A stretch of 5,424 nucleotides of DNA from Fidelibacterota bacterium (GCA_030629925.1 DAOVOB010000101.1:1-5424), one strand, 5' to 3'. Shown: positions 1-5,305, numbered from the stretch's first letter. Program-made: numbers and translations. The notes: generated by a model not told the origin, from the letters alone.

Positions 1-207
1 AGAGGCATCTTCTTTATTGCGTTTTTTTAAGCTGATAGCTTGAGAAACCGTATTGCGACGGAATTTCATATCATCGGTTTCTTTACTGAGATTTTTACGA
101 CGATCATCCAAAGCCAAAAGAGCTTCTATATCAATTTTAACATTTTTTGTTTCGACCCGCTGACGGATCAATTCGGGGTTTTCACGAATTTCTTTAATAT
201 CTAGCAT
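1..207 (-). CDS. serS: Seryl-tRNA synthetase, N-terminal part (truncated by window edge)
   Basis: This is the start of a cytosolic class II aminoacyl-tRNA synthetase that charges tRNA-Ser with serine. Only the first 69 codons lie in the window; the frame is open to base 1 and the gene continues to the left. The translation begins MLDIKEIRENPELIRQRV, followed by LLALDDRRKNLSKE and FRRNTVSQAISLKKR. This order is typical of the SerS N-terminal domain: an M-L-D-I-K-x-I-R-E-N-P-E start, then the first helix of the long antiparallel coiled coil that grips the tRNA-Ser variable arm. The catalytic domain is outside the window, so its motifs cannot be checked. The start at 207 is supported by a purine-rich AAGGAAGGA Shine-Dalgarno just upstream (minus strand) and by the match to the family N-terminus. 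The gene is divergent from the IVP-family gene at 448. The identification is firm although only the N-terminus is visible. Confidence 0.93.
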   Translation of the reverse strand, partial: MLDIKEIRENPELIRQRVETKNVKIDIEALLALDDRRKNLSKETDDMKFRRNTVSQAISLKKRNKEDAS

Positions 208-250
208 GTCTTCCTTCCTTTATCAGGGAAAAATACAACTTCGTTGTGCA

Positions 251-286
251 AATCACCATTAAAAATTGTTAAAAAAGTGCCGTCAG
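251..286 (-). promoter_or_regulatory. Candidate sigma-70-type promoter for serS
   Basis: Read on the minus strand, CTGACG (286 down to 281, 4 of 6 to TTGACA) is followed by a 17-bp spacer and TTTAAT (263 down to 258, 5 of 6 to TATAAT). Transcription would start near 251, giving a leader of about 44 nt before the serS ATG. The leader includes a small hairpin at 235-247 (ACAAC, loop TTC, GTTGT). I see no T-box-like sequence. The spacing is ideal but the -35 match is modest, and a Bacteroidota-type sigma factor would not need this motif. Confidence 0.35.
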
Positions 287-433
287 ATTAGAATTTACGA
301 TAAATAATTAATAATGGCGGGTATGAGAGCGAGAGATGAAAAGATGGAGAGAAAATATATTCATTTATGTGATGAGAGTCATTGTTTTTATAAGGGTAAG
401 GTCAAGTGATGAAAAAAGGTGATATATTATTTG

Positions 434-441
434 AAAAGGAG
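434..441 (+). promoter_or_regulatory. Shine-Dalgarno that fixes the start of the IVP-family gene
   Basis: AAAAGGAG ends 6 nt before the ATG at 448. It is much stronger than anything in front of the in-frame GTG at 406, so it decides the start. The ptrB-like gene has the same AAAAGGAG with the same 6-nt spacing (3189-3196). Confidence 0.75.
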
Positions 442-447
442 TTTAAT

Positions 448-825
448 ATGGGAGTAATTCGTGACCATAGAAATTTAAAAGTTTATCAAAAGGCATTTCA
501 GCTTGCAAGCAAAATATTTGATCTTTCAAAATCTTTTCCCCAAGAAGAAAAATATTTATTAACAAATCAGATCAGACACTCATCAAGATCGGTTGGAAGT
601 AATATTGTCGAAGCATTCAGAAGTAGAATGTATCCAAAATCATTTACTTCTAAGATAAACATTAGTGAAGCAGAGGCAACCGAAACACAACACTGGTTAG
701 ATATTGCCTTAGATTGCGATCTTATTGATGAAGAAATTTATAGAGCTTATCGAAATGAATATGATAATATAATTGGCATGTTAGTGAATATGAAACGAAC
801 CGCAGATAAATGGGGTTTTAAATAA
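448..825 (+). CDS. Four-helix-bundle protein of the 23S rRNA intervening-sequence (IVP) family
   Basis: A 125-aa protein of the family often annotated as 'four helix bundle protein' or '23S rRNA-intervening sequence protein' (TIGR02436 type). The family marks are present: an N-terminal R-N-L-K-V-Y-Q-K-A helix (residues about 8-16), F-P-Q-E-E-K-Y-L-L-T-N-Q-I-R (about 31-44), then S-S-R-S-V-G-S-N-I-V-E-A (about 46-57) where the family usually has S-x-x-S-N-I-A-E-G. A third helix, E-A-E-A-T-E-T-Q-H-W-L-D-I-A, is followed by a fourth ending in a basic W-G-F-K tail. Length is normal for the family. No catalytic residues are known and the function is unsettled; family members assemble as oligomers of helical bundles. 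The first members were found inside rRNA intervening sequences, but many copies, like this one, stand alone. The in-frame GTG at 406 would add 14 residues, but the family N-terminus and the Shine-Dalgarno support 448. The gene converges on the oxoamine synthase with a 14-bp gap. Confidence 0.88.
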   Translation: MGVIRDHRNLKVYQKAFQLASKIFDLSKSFPQEEKYLLTNQIRHSSRSVGSNIVEAFRSRMYPKSFTSKINISEAEATETQHWLDIALDCDLIDEEIYRAYRNEYDNIIGMLVNMKRTADKWGFK

Positions 826-839
826 GATTTTTTACGCTC

Positions 840-1934
840 TCATTCTCTCTGTCTCTCCCTCTGTATCATTTTAAACTCTTTTAATACGCCCAATAATTTA
901 TTTATCTCCCCATCCGAATGCGCCGATGAAAGTGCAAATCGAAAATAATCGGGTTTCTCAGGATATCTAATCAATGAAGGATAAATGTTGGCATCAATCA
1001 ACAGCTGTTTTAAAGAATCCGCTTTTTGATGATCTTCAATATGAATGCTAATGGTGGGCGAGGGAATGACAGGTACGTCATACCCCAGATCAAATAAATA
1101 CTGCTTAGCTTTCAAACAGCGCTGTTGAAGATCAGTGATCAATTTTGTATTTTCCTGAAGAAGTTCAAGCGAGGTGATAGCGGCCACTACCATAGGCAAA
1201 GGCATAGCGGATGTCGCGGCATAAGCACAGGTGTCTCTTATAGCGCGCACGCATTCCGTCAGTCCCGATACAAATCCTCCCGAGACTCCAACAGCTTTTG
1301 ATAGTGATCCCGTAATAAGGAGATGTTTTTTGCTGATATTGAAATATTCAACAGCACCCCGACCACGTTCCCCCAAGATACCTATAGCATGGGCTTCATC
1401 TATAACAAGAGCCCCTTCGTACTTTTCAACTATTTCGGCATATTCCTGAATAGGTGGAATGTAAGAGTAAAGCCCGTCAGTGATAATACAAGGTTTTTTA
1501 CCGTGGTTTTGGATATGTTCATCCAATTCTTTCATATCTTCGGGAATGATATGTTTTTCCAGTCCACTCATTTTCATAGCAGCTTTTAGGCTGGGATGGC
1601 ATTGCGGATGGTAATAGCAGACGATATCTTTTGATGCAAATACTTCAAATAAAGCCAAATTTGCCATGTAGCCGGTAGGAAGTAAAACTGTCGATTCGGT
1701 TTTTAGAAAATCGGAAATGGTATTTTCCAATTGATTATGTAAAGGATGGTTCCCTGTGGTAACCCGCGAACCGCCGCAATTCAGTCCATATTGGTCAACC
1801 GATCTTTTAACGGACTGTTTAACTTTTGGATGCTGTGAAAGACGATGATAATCATAACCACCAAAAAAAAGATATTTCTTATCATTCCAAATGATGTGGA
1901 CCAGATCAACAGGTTGTAAGATGGGTGTGGGCAT
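840..1934 (-). CDS. PLP-dependent alpha-oxoamine synthase (BioF/Kbl-like, fold-type I aminotransferase family)
   Basis: A 364-aa cytosolic enzyme of the family that condenses an amino acid with an acyl-CoA and decarboxylates the product (8-amino-7-oxononanoate synthase, 2-amino-3-ketobutyrate CoA ligase, serine palmitoyltransferase). Visible marks in order: G-G-S-R-V-T-T-G-N-H-P-L-H-x-x-L-E (54-70); L-P-T-G-Y-M-A-N-L-A (85-94); C-H-P-S-L (112-116), whose His113 fits the residue that stacks on the cofactor ring; T-D-G-L-Y-S (152-157); D-E-A-H-A-I-G-I-L-G (179-188) with Asp179 for the pyridine nitrogen; T-G-S-L-S-K (208-213) with Lys213 as the PLP Schiff-base lysine; F-R-F-A-L-S-S-A-H (331-339) with Arg332 in the usual carboxylate-binding place. 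It is slightly shorter than BioF. Where the family usually has S-N-x-Y-L-G-L it has G-Y-D-Y-H-R-L (26-32). No biotin or threonine-catabolism gene is nearby, so the product cannot be named. The start at 1934 has a plausible AAGGA upstream. The C-terminus ends in a charged, low-complexity R-E-R-Q-R-E tail. Confidence 0.9.
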   Translation of the reverse strand: MPTPILQPVDLVHIIWNDKKYLFFGGYDYHRLSQHPKVKQSVKRSVDQYGLNCGGSRVTTGNHPLHNQLENTISDFLKTESTVLLPTGYMANLALFEVFASKDIVCYYHPQCHPSLKAAMKMSGLEKHIIPEDMKELDEHIQNHGKKPCIITDGLYSYIPPIQEYAEIVEKYEGALVIDEAHAIGILGERGRGAVEYFNISKKHLLITGSLSKAVGVSGGFVSGLTECVRAIRDTCAYAATSAMPLPMVVAAITSLELLQENTKLITDLQQRCLKAKQYLFDLGYDVPVIPSPTISIHIEDHQKADSLKQLLIDANIYPSLIRYPEKPDYFRFALSSAHSDGEINKLLGVLKEFKMIQRERQRE

Positions 1935-1979
1935 AATTCGATTCCTTATTCCTAGATGCCTCTAATATATTTCGAATAA

Positions 1980-2009
1980 AGTATAAAGGCAAAGGGCAAA
2001 AGGCAAAAG
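1980..2009 (-). repeat. 7-bp tandem repeat (AARGGCA) next to a possible -10 box of the oxoamine synthase gene
   Basis: On the plus strand, AAAGGCA, AAGGGCA, AAAGGCA and a partial AAAG follow one another at 1985-2009, about 3.5 units. On the minus strand the repeat leads straight into TATACT (1985 down to 1980), a 5-of-6 match to TATAAT, about 45 bases before the ATG. A TTGCCT inside the repeat could act as a weak -35, though with a short 15-bp spacer. The promoter call is weak; the repeat itself is plain. Confidence 0.45.
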
Positions 2010-2021
2010 TGTTCATAGAGT

Positions 2022-2065
2022 TCAACCCCTCCCATCTTCGCCAAGGCTTCGCTGGGCAGGGTTGA
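2022..2065. repeat. Imperfect inverted repeat
   Basis: TCAACCCCTCCCA (2022-2034) faces TGGGCAGGGTTGA (2053-2065); 11 of 13 positions pair. The 18-bp interior contains CTTCGCCAAGGCTTCG. No gene is attached. It may be a copy of an interspersed palindromic repeat. There is no T-run after it, so a terminator role is unlikely. Confidence 0.6.
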
Positions 2066-2159
2066 CCTGATATGTTGACCCTTTCGTTACGTAAAGAGTA
2101 GCTCCAATTAAGTTAAAACTCCAAGCATAAATATTACAGAAAACCGGGTTGACACAGAG

Positions 2160-2197
2160 ATCCTGAATAAGCCATCCACTGGATGCCTTTTCAGGAT
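2160..2197. repeat. Long hairpin, REP/MITE-like palindrome
   Basis: The left arm ATCCTGAA + T + AAGCCATCCA (2160-2178) pairs with TGGATGCCTT + TTCAGGAT (2180-2197). There is one bulged T (2168) and one mismatch (C2172 against C2185). The tip folds as ATCC, loop ACT, GGAT. The outer words ATCCTGAA/TTCAGGAT resemble many interspersed bacterial palindromes. The gene on either side starts away from it, so it is not a terminator of either. An interspersed repeat copy is the simplest reading. Confidence 0.7.
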
Positions 2198-2349
2198 GAC
2201 TATATTTCTTTTGGTGTTTTATTTATCTTAGTGTCAAGCATCAATATCCTTTGTGCCTTTGTAATTTTTGTGACTTTGTGTGAGGTCACGATTTTTCATT
2301 TTTAATTTTCAATTCCCCATTATTTATCCGTACATTTCGCGGTAAAAGA

Positions 2350-2355
2350 AAGGGG
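2350..2355 (+). promoter_or_regulatory. Shine-Dalgarno of the UPF0316 gene
   Basis: AAGGGG ends 4 nt before the ATG at 2360 (spacer TTCA). Spacing is slightly short but acceptable. Together with the hydrophobic N-terminus directly after the ATG, it supports this start. Confidence 0.55.
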
Positions 2356-2359
2356 TTCA

Positions 2360-2959
2360 ATGGACCTACTAGCTACTCTCCCGCCAAATGTCGCTCAATA
2401 CCTGGTTATTCCGCTTTTGATCATGCTCGCAAGAATTTGTGATGTAACCATCGGTACATTTCGGATCATTTTAGTCTCGCGAGGTGAAAGGCTTTATGCT
2501 TCACTTGCGGGATTTGTTGAGGTTTTTATCTGGGTCATTGTCGTATCACAGGTTATGACGAATCTTGGTGGCTGGATAAATTATATTGCTTTCGCGGCTG
2601 GATTTGCTATGGGAAATTATATTGGTATTACCTTAGAAAGACGTCTGGCCATGGGCATGGTGATCATGCGAGTGATCACAAGCAAACCTGCGGATGAACT
2701 GATAGATCATCTCAAACAAGAATACCATGGTGTTACCTCAATTGCTGCCAGGGGCGTATCCGGTGAAGTTCGTTTGGTTCTTTCTGTAGTTAAAAGGAAA
2801 GATATCCCCTTTTTTCTTAAGATCGTTAAAAATTATAATCCCAAAGCTTTTGTGTCAGTGGAGGATGTGAGACATCTAAGTGAGACGCATTTGCCGCCTC
2901 GAACTAACAGCCGAAAAAATGTAATTCGTAGAATGAAATTTAGCCTTAAACGCAAGTAA
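2360..2959 (+). CDS. UPF0316 family membrane protein (DUF5698 plus DUF2179)
   Basis: A 199-aa inner-membrane protein with three predicted hydrophobic helices (about 12-39, 47-68 and 72-92) and a cytosolic C-terminal domain. The membrane part carries the family pattern D-V-T-I-G-T-F-R-I-I-L-V-S-R-G (28-42), followed by V-E-V-F-I-W-V-I-V-V-S-Q-V (53-65) and G-F-A-M-G-N-Y-I-G-I-T-L-E (81-93). Residues about 100-172 match a DUF2179 domain: A-R-G-V-S-G-E-V-R-L-V-L-S-V-V-K-R-K (130-147), then P-K-A-F-V-S-V-E-D-V (161-170). DUF2179 also occurs at the end of YitT-type membrane proteins and is thought to be a small alpha/beta ligand-binding or regulatory domain; no substrate is established for UPF0316. 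The tail (181-199) is strongly basic, which is longer than I expect for the family and could contact nucleic acid or membrane phosphates. The gene stands alone between long spacers and ends at a two-hairpin element. Confidence 0.88.
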   Translation: MDLLATLPPNVAQYLVIPLLIMLARICDVTIGTFRIILVSRGERLYASLAGFVEVFIWVIVVSQVMTNLGGWINYIAFAAGFAMGNYIGITLERRLAMGMVIMRVITSKPADELIDHLKQEYHGVTSIAARGVSGEVRLVLSVVKRKDIPFFLKIVKNYNPKAFVSVEDVRHLSETHLPPRTNSRKNVIRRMKFSLKRK

Positions 2960-2972
2960 TTTTTCCAGGCAT

Positions 2973-3035
2973 ATGTACGGGAGGCTCTAGAGCCTCCCCT
3001 TATATCACAGGGCGACTCAAGAGTCGCCCGTACAT
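2973..3035. repeat. Paired-hairpin palindromic element
   Basis: Two perfect 20-bp palindromes, GGGAGGCTCTAGAGCCTCCC (2979-2998) and GGGCGACTCAAGAGTCGCCC (3010-3029), are separated by 11 bp. They are enclosed by a 6-bp outer inverted repeat, ATGTAC (2973-2978) and GTACAT (3030-3035). Each palindrome folds as an 8-bp stem with a four-base loop (CTAG, CAAG). The whole could form a Y-shaped structure. A third palindrome of the same design lies at 5332-5351. Confidence 0.85.
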
Positions 3036-3043
3036 TTTTTCTT
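3010..3043 (+). terminator. Probable terminator of the UPF0316 gene
   Basis: The G+C-rich hairpin 3010-3029 lies 51 bp after the stop codon at 2957-2959. It is followed, after GTACA, by TTTTTT (3035-3040). The five bases between stem and T-run weaken it as a classic intrinsic terminator unless the outer ATGTAC/GTACAT stem also forms. Confidence 0.5.
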
Positions 3044-3059
3044 ATTTCACTCTTGAATT

Positions 3060-3091
3060 TTCAACATTTCAACGCTTCAACATTTCAACCT
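3060..3091. repeat. Two 16-bp tandem units (TTCAACATTTCAAC)
   Basis: TTCAACATTTCAACGC (3060-3075) is followed directly by TTCAACATTTCAACCT (3076-3091); 14 of 16 bases are identical. Each unit itself contains TTCAAC-like half units. It lies between the terminator-like element and the ptrB-like gene. Confidence 0.75.
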
Positions 3092-3113
3092 TAACGAATA
3101 GAATTGATATTGC

Positions 3114-3137
3114 ATTCCTGAAATAAATTCCTGAAAT
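3114..3137. repeat. ATTCCTGAAAT direct repeat, 13-bp period
   Basis: ATTCCTGAAAT occurs at 3114-3124 and 3127-3137. The repeat ends 65 bp before the ptrB-like start, where a promoter or operator would be expected. GATAAT (3150-3155, 5 of 6 to TATAAT) follows 12 bp later without a clear -35. The repeat could be a two-site operator or simple sequence duplication. Confidence 0.45.
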
Positions 3138-3188
3138 TAGCTCTCATTGGATAATCAGTGAAAAAAAAGAAACTGTGTGGAAATATAG

Positions 3189-3196
3189 AAAAGGAG
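3189..3196 (+). promoter_or_regulatory. Shine-Dalgarno that fixes the oligopeptidase start
   Basis: AAAAGGAG ends 6 nt before the ATG at 3203 and sets the start there. The in-frame GTG at 3158 lacks a comparable site and would put 15 charged residues in front of a lipoprotein signal peptide. Confidence 0.8.
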
Positions 3197-3202
3197 TTCA
3201 TA

Positions 3203-5305
3203 ATGAAAAAATGGACATGGATCCCTGTCGTGCTGATGCTCCTGATCCTAAACTCATGTGGAGAAGAAATGATCGAAGCACCAAAAGCGAAAAAGATCGA
3301 CAAGGAAATGACCATTCATGGTGATATCCGTGTAGATCCTTATTATTGGCTAAAAGAAAGAGAAGATCCGGAAGTGATCTCCTATCTTGAAGCGGAAAAT
3401 GATTATGCTGCTGCCAAAATGAAGGATACGGAACGCCTGCAGAAGAAGCTGTATAAAGAAATGGTCGCTCGTATCAAACAGGACGATGAATCTGTCCCGT
3501 ATTGGTCGAATGGCTATCTTTATTATAGTCGCTTTGAAAAGGGCAAAGAGTATCCGATCTATTGCCGTAAACCGGCAGAAGATGCAGATGAAGAGATACT
3601 ACTGAATGTTAATGAACTGGCGGAAGGTTATGCCTACTATCGGGTTTCGGGACTTTATATTTCCCCCAATAATCAAATGCTTGCTTTCGGAGAAGATACG
3701 CTTTCGCGAAGAAAATATACCTTGCGTTTTCTTGATCTGAAAACTCGCGAATTTTCGCCGGACCAGATCGCAAATACACCCGGTGGTGTAGCATGGGCCA
3801 ACGACAATAAAACCATCTTCTATAATATTAAAGATGAAACTTTGCGTCCTTCTCAGACATGGCGTCATGTGTTGGGTTCTGAAAATGAAAAAGATGAATT
3901 AGTTTTTGATGAAACCGACCCAACCTTCTATCATGGTGTTTATCGAAGCAACAGTGGAAAATATATCATGTTGGTATCGCAGGCGTCGATCACCACGGAA
4001 TATAGCTTTATCAATGCCGACAATCCCGCATCAGATCCCGTTCTCATTCAAAAAAGAATTCGCGGACTGGAATACAGCCCTACGCATGTCGGTTCTGTCT
4101 TTTATATTTTGAATAACGCTAATGCTCAAAATTTCAAGCTATCGGCTGTACCTGTTTCGGCTCCGGGTAAGAAAAACTGGAAAGAGATCGTAGCTCATCG
4201 TGAAGATGTGTTGATCGAAGGATCGGAATTCTTTAAAGATCGCTACGTCTTGCAAGAAAGAAGCAATGCCGATACAAAATTACGTATTATTTCTTATGAC
4301 GGTAAAGTCGATGAGTATATAAAATTTGAAGAAGAAGCCCATGACGTTTGGATAGGCACCAACCGGGAATTTGATTCCGAATGGTTACGTTTCGGGTATG
4401 AGTCCATGGCAACACCCGGTTCAACCTTTGATCAGAACCTCTTGACGGGAGAACGCATTCTTAAAAAAGAACGTCCGGTCTTGGGTAATTTTGATAAGAA
4501 GAATTACGAGACAAAACGCATTTGGGCGGAAGCACGAGATGGTGCGAAAGTGCCCATGTCAATCGTTTATAAAAAGGGAACAGCTCTTGACGGTTCTGCT
4601 CCCCTTGTTCTATATGCTTACGGATCTTATGGGATCAACATGACTCCATATTTTTCTTCTGTTCGATTGAGCTTGCTGGATCGAGGATATATTTGGGTTA
4701 TCGCCCATATCCGTGGTGGACAAGAAATGGGTCGCTATTGGTATGACGATGGTAAATTGCTCAAGAAGATGAATACCTTCAATGATTTCGTTGATTGTGC
4801 CGATCATCTTGTAAAAGAAAAATATACGAGCTATGACAATATGGTTGCTATGGGCGGATCGGCCGGTGGCCTTTTAGTAGGTGCCGTTGCCAACTTGGCT
4901 CCCGAGAAATTTGCAGGTATCGTTGCTCAGGTTCCTTTTGTGGATGTTGTGACGACCATGTTGGATGACAGTATTCCTTTAACGACCAATGAATACGATG
5001 AATGGGGTAATCCCAACGAGAAAGAATACTACGAATACATGAAAAGCTATTCACCTTATGATAACGTGGAAGCCAAAGATTATCCGAATATTTTGATCAC
5101 AACAGGATTGCATGACTCACAGGTTCAATACTGGGAACCGGCAAAATGGACAGCCAAACTTCGCGATCTGAAAACAAATGATAACCTGGTTCTAATGAAA
5201 ACCGAAATGGACTACGGCCATGGCGGTGCATCGGGTCGTTTCCAGGTGTATAAAGAAGTTGCACTTGAATTTGCTTTTATTATGAAGGTGACTAATGATA
5301 AGTAA
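3203..5305 (+). CDS. ptrB: Oligopeptidase B-type serine peptidase (S9A), lipoprotein form
   Basis: A 700-aa prolyl-oligopeptidase-family enzyme, closest by eye to oligopeptidase B, which cuts short peptides after Arg or Lys. Residues 1-18 form a lipoprotein signal peptide (MKKW..., hydrophobic core, L-N-S) with Cys19 as lipidation site, followed by G-E-E. An S9 N-terminal beta-propeller (about 28-430) carries M-T-I-H-G-D-I-R-V-D-P-Y-Y-W-L. The C-terminal alpha/beta-hydrolase domain has G-G-S-A-G-G (Ser553), L-H-D-S-Q-V-Q-Y-W (Asp638) and D-Y-G-H-G-G (His673), the complete triad. These align without gaps to E. coli Ser532, Asp617 and His652 as I recall that sequence. The P1 acidic residues align as Glu597 and Asp599 (E. 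coli Glu576 and Glu578). The P2 aspartates 460 and 462 align with Thr481 and Tyr483, so dibasic preference is probably lost. E. coli oligopeptidase B is cytosolic without a signal peptide; here the enzyme is predicted to be membrane-anchored outside the cytoplasm. It is a single-gene unit ending at a terminator-like palindrome. An S9A peptidase is certain; strict trypsin-like specificity is inferred. Confidence 0.95.
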   Translation: MKKWTWIPVVLMLLILNSCGEEMIEAPKAKKIDKEMTIHGDIRVDPYYWLKEREDPEVISYLEAENDYAAAKMKDTERLQKKLYKEMVARIKQDDESVPYWSNGYLYYSRFEKGKEYPIYCRKPAEDADEEILLNVNELAEGYAYYRVSGLYISPNNQMLAFGEDTLSRRKYTLRFLDLKTREFSPDQIANTPGGVAWANDNKTIFYNIKDETLRPSQTWRHVLGSENEKDELVFDETDPTFYHGVYRSNSGKYIMLVSQASITTEYSFINADNPASDPVLIQKRIRGLEYSPTHVGSVFYILNNANAQNFKLSAVPVSAPGKKNWKEIVAHREDVLIEGSEFFKDRYVLQERSNADTKLRIISYDGKVDEYIKFEEEAHDVWIGTNREFDSEWLRFGYESMATPGSTFDQNLLTGERILKKERPVLGNFDKKNYETKRIWAEARDGAKVPMSIVYKKGTALDGSAPLVLYAYGSYGINMTPYFSSVRLSLLDRGYIWVIAHIRGGQEMGRYWYDDGKLLKKMNTFNDFVDCADHLVKEKYTSYDNMVAMGGSAGGLLVGAVANLAPEKFAGIVAQVPFVDVVTTMLDDSIPLTTNEYDEWGNPNEKEYYEYMKSYSPYDNVEAKDYPNILITTGLHDSQVQYWEPAKWTAKLRDLKTNDNLVLMKTEMDYGHGGASGRFQVYKEVALEFAFIMKVTNDK

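Larger units (their letters stand above)
323..843. repeat. Nine-base inverted repeat and purine-rich tracts flanking the IVP gene
   Basis: ATGAGAGCG at 323-331 is repeated inverted as CGCTCTCAT at 835-843. Each copy sits in a GA-rich tract: GAGAGCGAGAGATG... on the plus strand at the left, and the same base bias on the minus strand at the right (835-866). The left copy is 117 bp before the IVP start, and the right copy straddles the end of the oxoamine synthase gene. The pair could mark the ends of an inserted segment or be chance similarity between low-complexity tracts. Confidence 0.3.
1935..2359. other. Gene-free spacer rich in short repeats
   Basis: This 425-bp spacer lies between the divergent starts of the oxoamine synthase and the UPF0316 gene. 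I found no convincing coding region or RNA gene in it. It holds a 7-bp tandem repeat (1985-2009), an imperfect inverted repeat (2022-2065), GTTGACC twice 13 bp apart (2061-2067, 2074-2080), a long hairpin (2160-2197), and a T-rich stretch with repeated TTTGTG words (about 2249-2290). The last 70 bases are A+T rich and presumably include the UPF0316 promoter, but no promoter stands out. Confidence 0.7.

Noticed and set aside
208..300. T-box or other riboswitch in the serS leader
   Set aside because: The likely leader is only about 44 nt and has just a 5-bp hairpin; no T-box sequence or antiterminator is visible.
406..447. GTG start 14 codons upstream of the IVP-family ATG
   Set aside because: The ATG at 448 has a strong Shine-Dalgarno at the right distance, and the family N-terminus begins there. 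The extra residues match nothing I recognise.
1231..1589. Plus-strand open frames inside the oxoamine synthase gene
   Set aside because: They lie wholly antisense to a gene with a complete set of PLP-enzyme motifs and show no domain or sensible start signal.
2149..2154. TTGACA as a -35 box in the spacer
   Set aside because: No -10-like hexamer lies 16-18 bp downstream; that position is inside the long hairpin.
1935..3157. CRISPR array suggested by the many short repeats
   Set aside because: The repeats are of unrelated types, too short and not separated by regular unique spacers; no cas gene is present.
3158..3202. GTG start 15 codons upstream of the oligopeptidase ATG
   Set aside because: It would bury the lipoprotein signal peptide behind charged residues, and it lacks the AAAAGGAG site that precedes the ATG at 3203.
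3091..3315. Minus-strand open frame across the start of the oligopeptidase gene
   Set aside because: It is antisense to the signal peptide and spacer repeats, with F/S/I-rich content arising from the A+T-rich complement and no recognisable motif.
4610..5054. Minus-strand open frames within the catalytic domain of the oligopeptidase
   Set aside because: They are shadows of a highly conserved coding region.
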